Source: Anaerolineaceae bacterium (lineage in GTDB: Bacteria; Chloroflexota; Anaerolineae; Anaerolineales; Anaerolineaceae). Taken from it: 12,786 nucleotides of DNA. Position 1 is the stretch's first letter. Each line of letters begins with the position of its first letter. The position numbers were made by a program, and so were the translations under genes. Under the pieces are notes generated by a model. It was not told the origin of the DNA. It searched no databases and worked only from the letters and a program-made list of their open reading frames with translations. Where the stretch lies: positions 1 through 12,786 of the forward strand of contig JAIOTF010000408.1 in assembly GCA_021107195.1 (NCBI GenBank). Direction: 5' to 3'. Of the stretch, positions 12,773-12,786 are shown one piece after another.

Positions 12773-12786
12773 TTGTCCTGCTGCAA
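12754..12786 (-). CDS. Possible C-terminal end of a gene entering from the right
   Basis: On the minus strand the last bases read LQQDKIFLGE then TAG at 12756-12754. The residues are plausible for a protein tail, but ten codons cannot prove coding. Nothing can be said of function. Confidence 0.2.
   Translation of the reverse strand: MQQDKIFLGE

Overview
The window looks like a chromosomal segment of an uncultured Chloroflexota bacterium, most likely Anaerolineae. This is inferred from protein style: a Hanks-type Ser/Thr kinase with a membrane anchor and ectodomain, a lipoprotein with a long Thr-Pro linker, small TPR proteins with a 'GD...LL...P.N..AW' module, a DUF5684-type membrane protein, and moderate GC with AT-rich intergenic gaps. 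No rRNA, intact tRNA, CRISPR array, transposase, integrase or phage gene was found.

Layout, left to right. (1) 1-1940, minus: a Ser/Thr kinase running off the left edge, followed upstream by a 535 bp AT-rich gap. (2) 2476-4452, minus: a two-gene unit encoding a secreted 460-residue protein and then a small lipoprotein, both unrecognised. (3) 4725-5327, plus: a TPR/proline-linker protein, divergent from unit 2. (4) 5576-6277, plus: a cysteine-pair protein, converging on 6371-6739 (DUF5684-like membrane protein) with a perfect 10 bp terminator stem between them. (5) 7073-7516, plus: a membrane-anchored rhodanese, converging on a TetR-SDR operon (9223 to 7626, minus) whose genes overlap by ATGA. 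Its promoter carries a near-perfect 14 bp palindrome at the predicted start site, typical of TetR autorepression. (6) 9514-10497, plus: a second TPR protein, this one with a membrane anchor and ectodomain. (7) 10984-11472, plus: an adenosine-specific kinase family protein. (8) 11582-12544, plus: a lipoprotein preceded by a full match to the sigma-54 -24/-12 consensus and by a hairpin that abuts its Shine-Dalgarno. (9) 12645 to the end: a REP-like palindrome and possibly the last codons of a minus-strand gene.

How the genes may work together. Much of the window is cell-surface or signalling equipment: a receptor kinase, two lipoproteins, a secreted protein and a TPR protein with an ectodomain. 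Units are mostly single genes or pairs with their own promoters, so this is not one large operon. The clearest regulatory logic is TetR control of the SDR enzyme. The least expected signals are the sigma-54 promoter, the three 12-residue Thr repeats in the kinase juxtamembrane region, and two dispersed palindromes related by compensatory base changes. I found no convincing new multi-gene defence or biosynthetic system.
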